A stretch of DNA of 42,236 nt from Sporosarcina luteola (GCF_007991495.1 NZ_BJYL01000031.1:1-42236); one strand, 5' to 3'. Positions 16,193 to 26,669 are shown, counted from the first letter of the stretch. The notes: generated by a model not told the origin, from the sequence alone. A program made the numbers and translations.

Positions 16193-19100
16193 TTATTTAC
16201 TTTCAACAGCCCGCTTGCGTGTTTGCCGATCAAATAGGCTATAGATGATCGGAACAATATATAACGTCAAGAACGTTGAACTGATCAAACCACCGATCAC
16301 CGCGATCCCCATCGGTTGATTCATTTCCGTTCCTTCTCCAATTCCTAGCGCTAACGGCAACAAGCCGAGAATTGTCGTTAAGGCCGTCATCAATATCGGT
16401 CGGACCCGATCCCTGACTGAAGCAATAATAGCGTCATACGAACTCATCCCCGCTTCTTTCCGCTGATTGATGTAGTCAACAAGAACGATCCCATTATTGA
16501 CAACGATCCCAACGAGAACGAGAATCCCAATAATAGCCGTTACACTTATCGGTGTTTTGGTGGCGAAAAGGCTTAAGGCTACACCAATGACCATTAGTGG
16601 AACGGAGAACATAATAACGAACGGGTATTTGAAGGATTCGAACTGGGCTGCCATGACGATGTACACGAGTACAACCGCTAGGGCGATTGCAAGAAGCATG
16701 TCATCGATGGCATTCTCGAATAGTTCTCGATCGCCCCCATATGACATTTCAGTCTCATCCGGCAAATTGAGATCATCCATAATTTCATTCACTTTGGCAG
16801 TCATATCACCTAACGACAACGATGATTCATATTTTATATCAAATGTGACGGAGTGAGCTTGGTCAACTCGCTGGATGGAAACGGGTCCTTCCGCAACGGA
16901 AATCTTCGCAACATCTTTCAATGCAATAAAATCTCCCAATTGCGTCCTCAATTTGATTTGTTTAAGCTTATCAATGCTATTACGATATCTTTCATCATAT
17001 TTCACGATAATCGAAACAACGTTTTCATGTTTATCTACAAATTGAGATGCAAACGCCCCCCGCGTAAACGTATTGACAGTTTGGGCGATTTGATATGGAG
17101 CCAAGCCTAAGTCGGATGCCTTTTCCCGATTGATGTCTACATGGATTTCCTCAATTGTATCCTGTAAATTATTTGATACTTCTAATACCGAATCCAATTC
17201 ACGGAGTTCTGCATTCAATTTCTCCACAGACTCGTTCAATCTCTCCTCATTTGTATCTTTCAATGAAAACGATAATGTATTCGGACTGGATCCCGCAGCT
17301 GTTTGCATAACAAAACTAACATTTGCATCATCACCCACCAAATCTAAAACATCTGGTTGGACATCATCGACGAATTCAAATACGCTACGCTCCCTTTCAG
17401 ACAACGGTACGAGTTTGACATACATTTCAGCCGTATTCGATTCTGAACTGCCTTGAGACACGCTCTGCTGCGTCCCACCGACTAGACTGACATACACGTC
17501 AATCTCTTTTTCCTCCTTCAACTCAGACTCGATCTTTTTCACCACTTCATTCGTGGAAGCAAGAGATGAGCCATTTGGAAGCTTGATGGAAATACTGAAA
17601 AACCCTTCATCTGTCGGCGGCAAGAACTCGGTCCCTACTTTAAATAACCCAAAACCGCTAGCCACAAGTAGCACAATCGTCAACAATAAAATAACTGTCC
17701 GATGCCGCAGCGACCATTTGACGGATCGTTCAAAACTATTCAATGTCTTCGAACGACGTCTTCTCGCTTCAATGTTTTTCTTAGGCTTTTTAAGCATACG
17801 GCTTGCCATCATCGGCACAACCGTCAAGGCAACGACGAGTGAAGCGAATAAACTAAACGAAATCGTCAACGCAAACTCCGTGAAAATCTGACCGATTAAG
17901 CCGCTTATGAAAATGACTGGAACAAAAACAGCAAGCGTAGTTAATGTTGAAGCTGTAATCGCACCGCTGATCTCTTTGGCGCCTTCCCTCGCTGCATTCA
18001 TCCGATCTTTCCCCATCGCCAGGTGCCGCTCAATATTCTCAATCACAACGATCGCATTATCGACTAACATTCCAATTCCGAGTGCCAATGCACCAAGCGT
18101 CATGATGTTCAGTGAGAAGTTCGCAAAATACATAAGTACGAATGTCACGATGACTGAATAAGGAATGGCAACGCCAATAATAATTGGGCTCTTAATCCCC
18201 CTTAAGAATAAAAACAAAATAACCATTGCAAACAATCCACCAAGAAGTAAAGATTGCCCAATATTTCCTATGGCAAGCTTCACATAATCTCCTTGGTCAA
18301 ATAGGATGTCAGCTTCAATCTTTTTGAATTCATCTTCCGCAAGCAATTTATCCAATGATTCCTTGAACGCTGTAGAAACGGTTGCTGTGTTTGCTCCGGA
18401 TTCCTGAAGAACCGACATGAGGACGGCTTGCTGATCATTCGCCCTTGTTTCGGAATTTGCTTCCGCCTCAAGTAACGCAACATCCGCAACATCAGAAACT
18501 TTCACCTTATCTCCTGTTAACGGATTAACACCGACCATGACATTCCGAATATCCGTAATCGTCGTTAATGAACTAATGATTCGTGTCGTCAATTGTTTTC
18601 CATCATCAGTCTCAATCGGTTCACCCGGCATTGATACATTATTCACCTGGATCGCCTGTACAACATCCGTTTGAACAAGCCCAAATTGCTCAAGTTTCTT
18701 TTGATCCAAAATGACTTGAACCTCTTCCACCAATTTCCCTGAAACAGTAACGCTTGCCACTCCATTCGTCCGGCGAAGCTCAGTTTCCAGACGTTCCGCG
18801 ATATCCCTAATATCCGTTCCTTCCACATTTGTCCGTAACGACAACTGGATTACCGGAAATTGAGCGGGATCAAACTTCATGAATCGCGGGGCATTTGCTC
18901 CTTCTGGAACGGCGACCTGATCGATTCTCTGCATAATATCCAACTGCACATCATCTATATTGGTCGACCAGTCAAACATGAGTAAAATAAAATTCGCACC
19001 TTCCTGCGAAGAAGATTGCATCGTTTTCAAGCCCGGAGCAGTCGATAAACTCGCCTCCAGCGGCTTCGTCAATTTTTCACTTACCTCCGTCGATGAGGCC

Positions 19101-19258
19101 CCCGGATAATTTGTCACTACTACCGCAACAGGAGGATTCAACTCCGGAATTAACGTCACAGGAATTTTTAAAAAGGAAACCGCCCCTAAAATAATAACAA
19201 GAAACATCGTCACAATTGTAAACACAGGTCTATTGATGGAAAAATTACTTATCTTCAT
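16193..19258 (-). CDS. RND-family efflux transporter permease (AcrB/SwrC type)
   Basis: About 1021 residues, 12 membrane helices in the usual 1+5+1+5 order with two large extracytoplasmic loops. It opens with KISNFSINRPVFTIVTMFLV. The TM4 motif reads GIGMLVDNAIVVIEN, with Asp-Asn in place of the Asp-Asp pair of Gram-negative AcrB, and TM10 carries GIVVNNGIVLVDYINQ. It should export hydrophobic compounds using the proton gradient; B. subtilis SwrC (surfactin export, swarming) is the best-known Bacillales relative. No membrane fusion protein or outer channel is encoded next to it. The start chosen (19258) is the Met eight bases after AAGGA; the open frame extends 22 codons further without a ribosome site. 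Confidence 0.92.
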   Translation of the reverse strand: MKISNFSINRPVFTIVTMFLVIILGAVSFLKIPVTLIPELNPPVAVVVTNYPGASSTEVSEKLTKPLEASLSTAPGLKTMQSSSQEGANFILLMFDWSTNIDDVQLDIMQRIDQVAVPEGANAPRFMKFDPAQFPVIQLSLRTNVEGTDIRDIAERLETELRRTNGVASVTVSGKLVEEVQVILDQKKLEQFGLVQTDVVQAIQVNNVSMPGEPIETDDGKQLTTRIISSLTTITDIRNVMVGVNPLTGDKVKVSDVADVALLEAEANSETRANDQQAVLMSVLQESGANTATVSTAFKESLDKLLAEDEFKKIEADILFDQGDYVKLAIGNIGQSLLLGGLFAMVILFLFLRGIKSPIIIGVAIPYSVIVTFVLMYFANFSLNIMTLGALALGIGMLVDNAIVVIENIERHLAMGKDRMNAAREGAKEISGAITASTLTTLAVFVPVIFISGLIGQIFTEFALTISFSLFASLVVALTVVPMMASRMLKKPKKNIEARRRRSKTLNSFERSVKWSLRHRTVILLLTIVLLVASGFGLFKVGTEFLPPTDEGFFSISIKLPNGSSLASTNEVVKKIESELKEEKEIDVYVSLVGGTQQSVSQGSSESNTAEMYVKLVPLSERERSVFEFVDDVQPDVLDLVGDDANVSFVMQTAAGSSPNTLSFSLKDTNEERLNESVEKLNAELRELDSVLEVSNNLQDTIEEIHVDINREKASDLGLAPYQIAQTVNTFTRGAFASQFVDKHENVVSIIVKYDERYRNSIDKLKQIKLRTQLGDFIALKDVAKISVAEGPVSIQRVDQAHSVTFDIKYESSLSLGDMTAKVNEIMDDLNLPDETEMSYGGDRELFENAIDDMLLAIALAVVLVYIVMAAQFESFKYPFVIMFSVPLMVIGVALSLFATKTPISVTAIIGILVLVGIVVNNGIVLVDYINQRKEAGMSSYDAIIASVRDRVRPILMTALTTILGLLPLALGIGEGTEMNQPMGIAVIGGLISSTFLTLYIVPIIYSLFDRQTRKRAVESK

Positions 19259-19382
19259 CTGCATGTTCCTTTCGTCAATCAAAACATCTATACCTATCAT
19301 ATTGAATGATACAAGTAACATCAAACACGAAGTATGGAAAAATCAGTCGAAATATGTATAAACTCCAATTTTCCTCAAACTC

Positions 19383-19416
19383 AAAAACCGAAAAGACTCA
19401 ACGAGCCCTTTCGGTT
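19383..19416 (-). terminator. Terminator of prfC
   Basis: On the minus strand AACCGAAAGGGCTC pairs with GAGTCTTTTCGGTT through several G-U pairs, followed by a T-run. It lies just after the prfC stop codon at 19427. Confidence 0.75.
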
Positions 19417-19426
19417 CCACATGTTT

Positions 19427-21001
19427 TTATAGTAAATTATACAATTTAATATCCGGATATTTGTCGCCGAACCAACGTAGTGCGAAGTCGTTTTCAAATA
19501 AGAAGACAAGGTTATCATATCGGTCCTTTACAAGCATGGATCGTTGGCCTGTCATCGATTCTTTTACATCTGCCTCGTTTTCAATCCAGCGCGCCACTTT
19601 GGATCCGATATGTTCCATATGAACTTCGACATTGTATTCGTTTTTCATCCGATGTTCGAACACTTCAAACTGGAGCTGCCCAACCGCTCCTAATAAAACT
19701 TCTTCCGTATGCAATGTTTTATAATATTGGATGGCACCCTCTTGGACCAACTGAAGGATACCCTTATGGAAATGCTTCGATTTCATTACGTTCTTTGCTG
19801 TAACCCGAACGAAGAGTTCCGGCGTGAATTGCGGCAACGCTTCAAACTGAAAGTTCAACTTTCCACCGACTACCGTATCACCAATTTGATAATTCCCTGT
19901 ATCGTATAAACCGATAATATCTCCGGCAACCGCTTCGTTGACAGTTTCCCGATCGTCTGCGAGGAATTGTGTTGTCTGAGATAATTTTATGGATTTTGAA
20001 ATACGTGGTACGGTGACTGACATACCGCGTTCAAAATTCCCTGAAACTATCCGTACGAATGCAATCCGGTCACGATGAGCTGGGTTCATATTCGCTTGAA
20101 TTTTGAAAATAAATCCAGAGAATTCGCCTGAATAAGGATCAACCAGCTGTTCATCTTTCGTTTTCCGTGGTTGCGGGGAAGGTGCAAATTGGAGGAACGT
20201 TTCCAAAAATGTCTGTACACCGAAGTTAGTCAAAGCACTGCCGAAAAATACCGGTGTCAACTCTCCTTTTGCTACACGATCCACGTCAAATTCATTGCCA
20301 GCTTCATTTAAAAGCAATACGTCTTCGAGCGCTTGTTTATAATAGGAAGTTTCGGTCATTGGGTGCTCAACCGCAAGCTCGCCTTCTTCATTCAAGGGAA
20401 GGAAGTGGCTTTCCCCTTCAACACGTGCCTGTTCAATTCGATTGTTGAATCGGTCATAGACGCCGATGAATTCTTTTCCCATTCCGATCGGGTAATTCAT
20501 TGCATATGATTGGATTCCTAATACTTCTTCAAGCTCCTCCATTAATTCAAGAGGCTCTTTCCCTTGACGGTCCATTTTGTTCATGAATGTAAAAATCGGA
20601 ATACCTCTCATTCGGCAAACTTTGAAAAGTTTGATTGTTTGAGGTTCAATTCCCTTTGCAGAATCGACCATCATAACCGCAGCGTCTACTGCCATCAATG
20701 TTCGGTACGTATCTTCACTGAAGTCTTCGTGTCCTGGTGTATCCAATATATTGACACGCTTACCGTCATAATCAAATTGAAGCACTGAGGAGGTTACTGA
20801 AATTCCACGTTGCTTTTCGATTTCCATCCAATCAGATGTTGCATATTTGCCAGTCTTCTTCCCTTTTACTGTACCCGCATCCCGGATAGCTCCACCGAAA
20901 TAGAGTAGTTTTTCCGTCATTGTCGTTTTGCCGGCATCGGGGTGAGAAATGATTGCAAACGTGCGCCGGGATGTAATTTCTTCATTTATAGGTTTTTGCA
21001 T
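19427..21001 (-). CDS. prfC: Peptide chain release factor 3 (RF3), translational GTPase
   Basis: 524 residues, the usual RF3 length. It recycles RF1/RF2 from the ribosome after peptide release. G1 SHPDAGKTT (about 19-27), G2 region with RGISVT, G3 [16 protein letters not shown], and G4 NKMDR are intact, followed by domains II and III ([37 protein letters not shown]). Start ATG preceded by GAAGGAG. The gene lies downstream of murE, the arrangement also known from staphylococci, but each gene here has its own terminator, so they are probably separate units. Confidence 0.95.
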   Translation of the reverse strand: MQKPINEEITSRRTFAIISHPDAGKTTMTEKLLYFGGAIRDAGTVKGKKTGKYATSDWMEIEKQRGISVTSSVLQFDYDGKRVNILDTPGHEDFSEDTYRTLMAVDAAVMMVDSAKGIEPQTIKLFKVCRMRGIPIFTFMNKMDRQGKEPLELMEELEEVLGIQSYAMNYPIGMGKEFIGVYDRFNNRIEQARVEGESHFLPLNEEGELAVEHPMTETSYYKQALEDVLLLNEAGNEFDVDRVAKGELTPVFFGSALTNFGVQTFLETFLQFAPSPQPRKTKDEQLVDPYSGEFSGFIFKIQANMNPAHRDRIAFVRIVSGNFERGMSVTVPRISKSIKLSQTTQFLADDRETVNEAVAGDIIGLYDTGNYQIGDTVVGGKLNFQFEALPQFTPELFVRVTAKNVMKSKHFHKGILQLVQEGAIQYYKTLHTEEVLLGAVGQLQFEVFEHRMKNEYNVEVHMEHIGSKVARWIENEADVKESMTGQRSMLVKDRYDNLVFLFENDFALRWFGDKYPDIKLYNLL

Positions 21002-21110
21002 TTTTTATGAACTCCTTCTTTTCCGCTTTTCTAAGCATAGACAGAAAACAAGTCAATTTCAACATTTTTTTCTCGATTGCATACATGTTGAACAAGAAAA
21101 TTTATCCTGC

Positions 21111-21142
21111 AAAAAAAGCCGCCCGAAAAAGACGACTTTTTA
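21111..21142 (-). terminator. Terminator of murE
   Basis: On the minus strand AAGTCGTC pairs with GGCGGCTT through two G-U pairs and is followed by seven T. It lies just after the murE stop codon (21148). Confidence 0.78.
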
Positions 21143-21147
21143 ACAAC

Positions 21148-22638
21148 TTATTTTTCCACAATTCCTTCTCCAAACTTCTTTCCGGCTTCATCCAATGCAA
21201 TTTTCGCGTCGGAATGAGGCAGTTTTTCCTTTCCAACAATTTGGAAATCCTCATGCCCTTTACCAGCAAAAATAATAATATCGCCTCGTTCAGCAACTGA
21301 AACCGCGTGGCGAACGGCCTCTTCTCTGTCGCCAATGCATGCATATTGATCATGCTTCATGCCCGCTTCCAATTCGGAGAGGATTGAATCATACGGCTCA
21401 TCACGGGGATCGTCGGTCGTTAAAATGACATAATCGGCGATGGACGCCTTTTCCGCCATGATTGGTCGTTTCTTCCGATCCCTGTTGCCACCTGTTCCGA
21501 TGACAAATATTAATTTACTTTCTCGATTTTTATAAGGAAGAATGGCTTGAATTGCCTTTTCAATTGCATCAGGCGAATGTGCATAATCGACATAGATCGT
21601 GAGCGGCAGGTCCGTTTCAACTCTCTCCATCCGGCCTTTCGCAGCTGGAATGACAGCTAATCCGTCCAAAATCTCCGTCATTTCAAGCCCTTTCGCGAAC
21701 AGGGCAGCAATCGTCGCAAGTGCATTATACACATTAAATTCACCGATCAGCGCCATAGAAACTTCAAATTCACCAACAGGCGATCGCAATTGGAAGGATG
21801 TTCCTTCTGCTGTTAAGTTTAAATCATACGCTTTAAAATCTGCTTGTTCATGAACCCCATACGTCAATATCGGGAAAGGTGTCATTTCTTTCATCCGCCT
21901 ACCCCAAGAATCGTCTGCATTCACAATTCCGAATTTCGACTGTGCCAAGTCTTGTCCAAGCTGAGCAAATAAAAGTCCTTTGGCATGCCCATAATTATCC
22001 ATTGTCTGGTGGTAGTCCAAATGGTCATGTGATAAATTCGTAAAAACAGCAATATCAAATTCAGTGCCAGATAGCCTTCCTTCTATTAAGCCATGAGAAG
22101 AAACTTCCATCGTCATCGTTGTACAACCGGCATTCACTGCCTCGCTAATCATCCGCTGAGTCGTCAGCACATCAGCTGTTGTATTTTCCGTTTCATACAA
22201 CACACCATCCAAATTAAAACCAATTGTCCCGGTAACAGCGGATTTTTCGCCTGCCTGCTGCAAAATCGAATTCAGCATATTGCTGACGCTCGTCTTGCCA
22301 TTTGTACCGGTCACGCCAATCATCGTCATCTGCTTGGAAGGATAGTTAAAGAATCGCGGCGCCAGCAAGGCGATAGCCCTCGTCGTATCCTCCACATAGA
22401 CGACAGCCACTTTCTCTGCATCCACGTTGACAGTGTCGGACGCTACAATAACGCGTGCCCCTTGGTCAATCGCCTTTTGGACATAAGCATGTCCATCCAC
22501 CGTGAAACCTTTAATGCAAACAAAAACGCCCCCCGCGTTGACTGCTCTGGAATCGACAGCAAGATCCGTGACGATTTCAGGTAAAATCCCTTCCACTTTC
22601 TTTATTGGTAAGCTCGAAAATAAGTAGTCGCTTTCCAT
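21148..22638 (-). CDS. murE: MurE: UDP-MurNAc-L-Ala-D-Glu ligase adding the third stem residue
   Basis: 496-residue cytosolic Mur ligase that adds the dibasic amino acid at position 3 of the peptidoglycan stem peptide, using ATP. The P-loop GVTGTNGKT is at 108-116; the central DLSHDHLDYH-like segment with its conserved His, and C-terminal VDYAHSPD and GTGGNRDRKKRP follow. The residue-selecting loop reads DDPR (409-412). Diaminopimelate enzymes usually have DNPR and staphylococcal lysine enzymes DNPA, so the substrate cannot be decided here. The gene is outside a dcw cluster and upstream of prfC, as in Staphylococcus. Start ATG with GGGAGG six bases upstream. Confidence 0.93.
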   Translation of the reverse strand: MESDYLFSSLPIKKVEGILPEIVTDLAVDSRAVNAGGVFVCIKGFTVDGHAYVQKAIDQGARVIVASDTVNVDAEKVAVVYVEDTTRAIALLAPRFFNYPSKQMTMIGVTGTNGKTSVSNMLNSILQQAGEKSAVTGTIGFNLDGVLYETENTTADVLTTQRMISEAVNAGCTTMTMEVSSHGLIEGRLSGTEFDIAVFTNLSHDHLDYHQTMDNYGHAKGLLFAQLGQDLAQSKFGIVNADDSWGRRMKEMTPFPILTYGVHEQADFKAYDLNLTAEGTSFQLRSPVGEFEVSMALIGEFNVYNALATIAALFAKGLEMTEILDGLAVIPAAKGRMERVETDLPLTIYVDYAHSPDAIEKAIQAILPYKNRESKLIFVIGTGGNRDRKKRPIMAEKASIADYVILTTDDPRDEPYDSILSELEAGMKHDQYACIGDREEAVRHAVSVAERGDIIIFAGKGHEDFQIVGKEKLPHSDAKIALDEAGKKFGEGIVEK

Positions 22639-22651
22639 GACTTGCCTCCCG

Positions 22652-23701
22652 TTAATCCATCATTTCTGAAGTAATATACGAATGTAATAGTAGTGCAGTC
22701 GCTTTCAATGAGTCGACATGAGTCCTTTCCAAAGCATGTGACGACTCAATCCCCGGTCCGAATAACGCATGTTTCACATCGAAGCCTGCGCGAATTGCAG
22801 CAGAAGCATCCGACCCGTAATACGGGTAAATATCAAGTTTGAATGGAATGCTCCCTTTTTCACATAATCCTGTCAAATGCCTTGTCAATGCGTAGTGATA
22901 AGGACCGCTTGAATCCTTTGCGCAAATCGATACTGTGTATTCATCTGAAGTTTGTCCATCACCGATCGCTCCCATGTCAACGGCGATATATTCTACCGTT
23001 TCAGCAGGAACATTGGAATTCCCTCCATAACCGATCTCTTCATTATTCGAAATGTAAAAATGTGTCGTATGCGGCAATTCAATTACGTTTTCTTTTACGG
23101 AACGAACTAGATCTACCAACAATGCTGTACTTGCTTTATCGTCCAGATGACGGGATTTAATAAACCCGCTAGGCGTCACTTCGAATCTCGGATCAAATGA
23201 AACGAAATCTCCAACTTCAATGCCAAGCGCCTTCGTCTCTGCAGCATTTTTCACCTTTTCATCGATTCGCACTTCAATATTGTCAGCATTTCTTTCAGCA
23301 GTACCAGCATTCCGATACACGTGTACTGTTGTCTGGTGCATTAAAATCGTCCCACGAACCTCTTTGCCGGAAGCGGTATGTATATGGCAATATTCGCCTT
23401 CGACAGCATTCCAATTGAATCCGCCTATCATCGCCAGTTTAAGCCTGCCATTGCTTTTAATTTCCTTTACCATTGCGCCAAGCGTATCAGTGTGGGCAGT
23501 CAATAGCCGATGTCGCGAATCATCCTTGCCCTTTACAGTTGCGATAATGGCTCCTTTATTCGTCTTTTTATACGGAACACCAATATCTTCAAACTCATTA
23601 CTAATAACCTTCATTACCTTCTCGGTAAAACCGGAAGGACTCGGTGTTTCCACTAATCTCTTTAACAGTCCAGTTGTTCTTTCCTCATTAAATTGATACA
23701 T
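22652..23701 (-). CDS. M42-family metallo-aminopeptidase
   Basis: 349 residues, soluble, cobalt- or zinc-dependent peptidase related to glutamyl aminopeptidase and YsdC; such enzymes form tetrahedral cytosolic particles. Metal and catalytic residues are visible in order: TAHTDT, RHLDDKAST, SNNEEIGYGG, AVDMGAIG and the late His in ALERTHVDS. Start at 23701: AAGGGG lies nine bases upstream, whereas the longer frame to 23737 has no ribosome site. It ends 14 bases before the murE start, so the two genes may be cotranscribed, but a functional link with cell wall synthesis is only suggested by proximity. Confidence 0.88.
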   Translation of the reverse strand: MYQFNEERTTGLLKRLVETPSPSGFTEKVMKVISNEFEDIGVPYKKTNKGAIIATVKGKDDSRHRLLTAHTDTLGAMVKEIKSNGRLKLAMIGGFNWNAVEGEYCHIHTASGKEVRGTILMHQTTVHVYRNAGTAERNADNIEVRIDEKVKNAAETKALGIEVGDFVSFDPRFEVTPSGFIKSRHLDDKASTALLVDLVRSVKENVIELPHTTHFYISNNEEIGYGGNSNVPAETVEYIAVDMGAIGDGQTSDEYTVSICAKDSSGPYHYALTRHLTGLCEKGSIPFKLDIYPYYGSDASAAIRAGFDVKHALFGPGIESSHALERTHVDSLKATALLLHSYITSEMMD

Positions 23702-23866
23702 ACTTCCCATCCCCTTCGTCTTTTTAAAAAAATCCATTTTTACATGATTGCAAATGTATGATACATAGTTTACTACTTTTTTTAGATGTGCATCAATGAA
23801 AAACTAAAATCCATTCACTGAAATCCACTAACCTAATTATAGATTAATGGGTTGTTCAATGTGCGA

Positions 23867-25252
23867 TTAACGAATTATCGGCTTAATGATTGAAAGCTTT
23901 TTCCCATAAGGCGGAAAACCAAGTCGGACAGAGAGTTTAGTACTTTTCTTCATGATCGATTTCGAATGGGTGAACAAGTCAAAACTCGCTTTGCCATGAT
24001 AGGCATTCATACCTGATGTGCCGATTCCACCAAACGGTAAATGTATGTTTCCAACATGAGACACCGTATCATTAATACAGCCCCCACCGAAAGGAAGGTT
24101 TTCCAAGAAATAGTCTTGTGCTTTTTCATTTTCAGAAAACAAATAAGCAGCCAACGGTTTTGGCAAATGCCGAATCCGATGAATAGCCTCCCCTAAATTT
24201 TGATAGGTGATGATCGGAAGAATCGGACCAAAGATTTCCTCTTCCATTGATGGGCTATTCCATGAAATATCATCTAAAATCGTCGGACTGATATAGAGGT
24301 CATTTTGATCTGTCTTGCCGCCGAAAATGATTTGATTTTTTTCTTCCTTAAGCATCTTATTTAACCGGTCGAAATGTTTTCTATTGACAATTCTTCCATA
24401 ATCCTCGCTCTTCGAACTATCTTCGCCGTAGAATTCAAGGATGGAATTACTGATTTCCTTCAGAAGTTTCTTTTTTACCGTTTCATGGACGAGTATATAA
24501 TCAGGCGCAACACATGTCTGGCCATTATTGACAAACTTCCCCCAGACAATCCGCTCGGCAGCTATTTTAATATTTGCGGTCTGGTCCACAATCGCAGGAC
24601 TTTTCCCACCAAGTTCCAACGTTACCGGGACGAGTCTTTCGGCAGCTGCTTTCATGACGACCTTTCCTACCGCGGCACTGCCTGTAAAAAAAATGTAGTC
24701 GAACGGTGCATGAATAAGTGCCGTCGTTTCTTCAATTCCACCTTCCACAATTTGAACGTACTCTGCAGGATAAATGTCGGTTAATAAATCTCTTACGACC
24801 GCCGCGGTGTGGGCAGCCATTTCTGACGGCTTCACAATCACGCAATTGCCAGCTGCAATCGCTCCGACTAACGGATCCATTACTAACTGAAACGGGTAAT
24901 TGAAAGGTCCGATAATCAGTACCGAACCATACGGCTCCCGTACGATAAAACTTTTCGCAGGTTGTAAATGAGCCGGTGTCTTCACGTTTTCCGGTATCAT
25001 CCATTCCTCTAAATTCTTTATCATGAATGAAATGCTCGATAAAACAAATCCTACTTCTGTTACATAAGCTTCAAATGGACTTTTTCCTAAATCTTTTTTT
25101 AATGCCTCATGAATTTTCTCTTCATTCGATTTGATGGCATCTTTTAAACGCATTAACATATCAATTCGAAATTCGACATCTTTAGTCTTTCCCGAGAAAT
25201 AGAAGTTATGTTGAGAAGTAATCATTGATTCGATATTGTGTGAAATAGACAT
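23867..25252 (-). CDS. Aldehyde dehydrogenase family protein
   Basis: 461 residues, class-3-like NAD(P)-dependent aldehyde dehydrogenase. The cofactor region is VREPYGSVLIIGPFNYPFQL (about 107-126). The general base Glu lies in LELGGKSPAIV (about 211) and the nucleophile Cys in NNGQTCVAPDYIL (about 245). The length near 460 and a hydrophobic C-terminus fit the YwdH/fatty-aldehyde group. Substrate unknown; medium- or long-chain aldehydes are plausible. Start ATG with GGAGGAG six bases upstream. Monocistronic. Confidence 0.93.
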   Translation of the reverse strand: MSISHNIESMITSQHNFYFSGKTKDVEFRIDMLMRLKDAIKSNEEKIHEALKKDLGKSPFEAYVTEVGFVLSSISFMIKNLEEWMIPENVKTPAHLQPAKSFIVREPYGSVLIIGPFNYPFQLVMDPLVGAIAAGNCVIVKPSEMAAHTAAVVRDLLTDIYPAEYVQIVEGGIEETTALIHAPFDYIFFTGSAAVGKVVMKAAAERLVPVTLELGGKSPAIVDQTANIKIAAERIVWGKFVNNGQTCVAPDYILVHETVKKKLLKEISNSILEFYGEDSSKSEDYGRIVNRKHFDRLNKMLKEEKNQIIFGGKTDQNDLYISPTILDDISWNSPSMEEEIFGPILPIITYQNLGEAIHRIRHLPKPLAAYLFSENEKAQDYFLENLPFGGGCINDTVSHVGNIHLPFGGIGTSGMNAYHGKASFDLFTHSKSIMKKSTKLSVRLGFPPYGKKLSIIKPIIR

Positions 25253-25570
25253 TATAATCTCCTCCTCCGATAAATCAAATTGTCAATATAGCAAAAGGAC
25301 TGAATATCAATCGTCAAATTCCGACCAATTACGCAGTTTGGGAAAACGCCCGTCAACATATACTATCATTACACAATTAATCGATTCGTTTTGCGTTTTT
25401 AGTATGAAATAAAGGATGAAAACAAAATGAACTCGATTGCAGTTAAACCGATAGCAAGCGATAGGCCTTAAGATACTTTTTCGGTAGTTTGCGTTTCAGT
25501 TCCTCTCATTCAAGGGTAAAGAATTAACACATCACTACTAATGATTATGAATGAAATGGAGGAAATGAAC
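25253..25570. other. 318-base intergenic region
   Basis: Divergent region between the aldehyde dehydrogenase gene and a small plus-strand gene. I see only the two ribosome sites at its ends. No promoter with both boxes near consensus and no structured RNA could be made out. Confidence 0.4.
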
Positions 25571-25723
25571 ATGACAACAACAGAAACTTGGTGGGAAACA
25601 ATCTTTGAAGGAAATCTTTCATTAGGTCTCAACAAGGAGCGCATCACTGACCTGGATGATGAGACTTTCCTCTACTTTGACGATGAACTTGAACAAGATC
25701 ATGAACAAATACACACTCAATAA
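25571..25723 (+). CDS. Small acidic protein of unknown function
   Basis: 50 residues, beginning MTTTETWWETIFEGNLSLGL and ending in an acidic stretch with many Asp and Glu. GGAGG lies eight bases upstream of the chosen ATG; the same frame is open ten codons further up without a ribosome site. A strong terminator follows. No membrane segment or metal motif is visible. I do not recognise the family. Confidence 0.65.
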   Translation: MTTTETWWETIFEGNLSLGLNKERITDLDDETFLYFDDELEQDHEQIHTQ

Positions 25724-25733
25724 TAGATAAACT

Positions 25734-25763
25734 TGCTTCCCTTTCGTCTAAGGGAAGCTTTTT
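25734..25763 (+). terminator. Terminator shared by the small acidic gene and alkA-like gene
   Basis: GCTTCCCTT pairs perfectly with AAGGGAAGC, six-base loop, followed by five T on the plus strand. The converging glycosylase gene stops at the edge of the hairpin. Confidence 0.85.
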
Positions 25764-26602
25764 CATTCAATACTTCTCCATAAATACAATGCTGCGTAAC
25801 TTAAGTAAGGTGACCAGTCAGGAAAACGTTCCATCATTTCTTCCTTCGTCGGTTTGCGGTCAAGTCCCCACACTTGTTTCAAAGCATTTTGCAACCCAAT
25901 GTCCGCGATTGGGAATAAGTTTGGTCTCCCTAAACCGAACATGAGGAAATTTTGTGCTGTCCACGGACCAACACCACGATGCGCAACCATTTCACATATG
26001 ACTTCCTCATCTTCCTTATGATCAAATTTAGTTAAATCCAATTCCCCTTCAACAATCGCTTTCGAAAGACCGATGACATATTCCGCTTTTCGCCCGCTAA
26101 ACTGCAACTCCCGCAAGTTATCCACTTCGAGAGCGGCAATCTTATCAGGATTCGGATATCTCCAGACACCATCTTGATTGTCACCAAATGTCTCTACAAA
26201 ACGCATTGTCAACACATGCGAAAAGGTCAGGTTCAGTTGTTGATGAATGATATTTTTCATTAGTGTACCGTAAAGTGAAAAGCTTTTAACGAGCGGTGTT
26301 CCTGCATGGTCGATGAAAAGTTGTCCTAAATCGGTATGCTTAAAATGCTCGGCAATCGTATCTAGACGCCTGTCAAAATGAAAGATGGATTTCACTTTTT
26401 GAAGTTGCGCATCATCTAGTACATTATCAATCAAGAATGAAGGCGAATCCGTGGAGCCTAAACCGCGAAGGCTAACAATATTCCCTTCTTCCATTGGAAT
26501 CCGCACTTCTCTTTTCTGCAAATCGACCGCATTCACCGGATCCCCCGCCAACCGTTCGAGCGCGCGGTCAAAATCATACTTGAACGGTAATGAAATTTGC
26601 AT
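25763..26602 (-). CDS. DNA-3-methyladenine glycosylase, AlkA type (HhH-GPD)
   Basis: 279 residues. It excises alkylated purines from DNA in base excision repair. The helix-hairpin-helix MVAHRGVGPWTAQNFLMF (about 205-222) is followed by the catalytic Asp at about 234 in PIADIGLQ, the HhH-GPD arrangement. The N-terminal 100 residues form the AlkA-like beta domain. The start at 26602 follows GGGGGGAG by about four bases; an upstream Met at 26626 has no site. The relative in B. subtilis may be YfjP. No ada or alkyltransferase gene is adjacent. Confidence 0.9.
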   Translation of the reverse strand: MQISLPFKYDFDRALERLAGDPVNAVDLQKREVRIPMEEGNIVSLRGLGSTDSPSFLIDNVLDDAQLQKVKSIFHFDRRLDTIAEHFKHTDLGQLFIDHAGTPLVKSFSLYGTLMKNIIHQQLNLTFSHVLTMRFVETFGDNQDGVWRYPNPDKIAALEVDNLRELQFSGRKAEYVIGLSKAIVEGELDLTKFDHKEDEEVICEMVAHRGVGPWTAQNFLMFGLGRPNLFPIADIGLQNALKQVWGLDRKPTKEEMMERFPDWSPYLSYAALYLWRSIE

Positions 26603-26669
26603 ATCGCTCCCCCCTTTTCTTTCCATTCTACCTTTTTATCGTCATAAGGAAAAACTTTTAGAAAAAGTG

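Noticed and set aside
22093..22584. 163-codon plus-strand open frame
   Set aside because: Antisense of murE, which has all Mur ligase motifs; no ribosome site.
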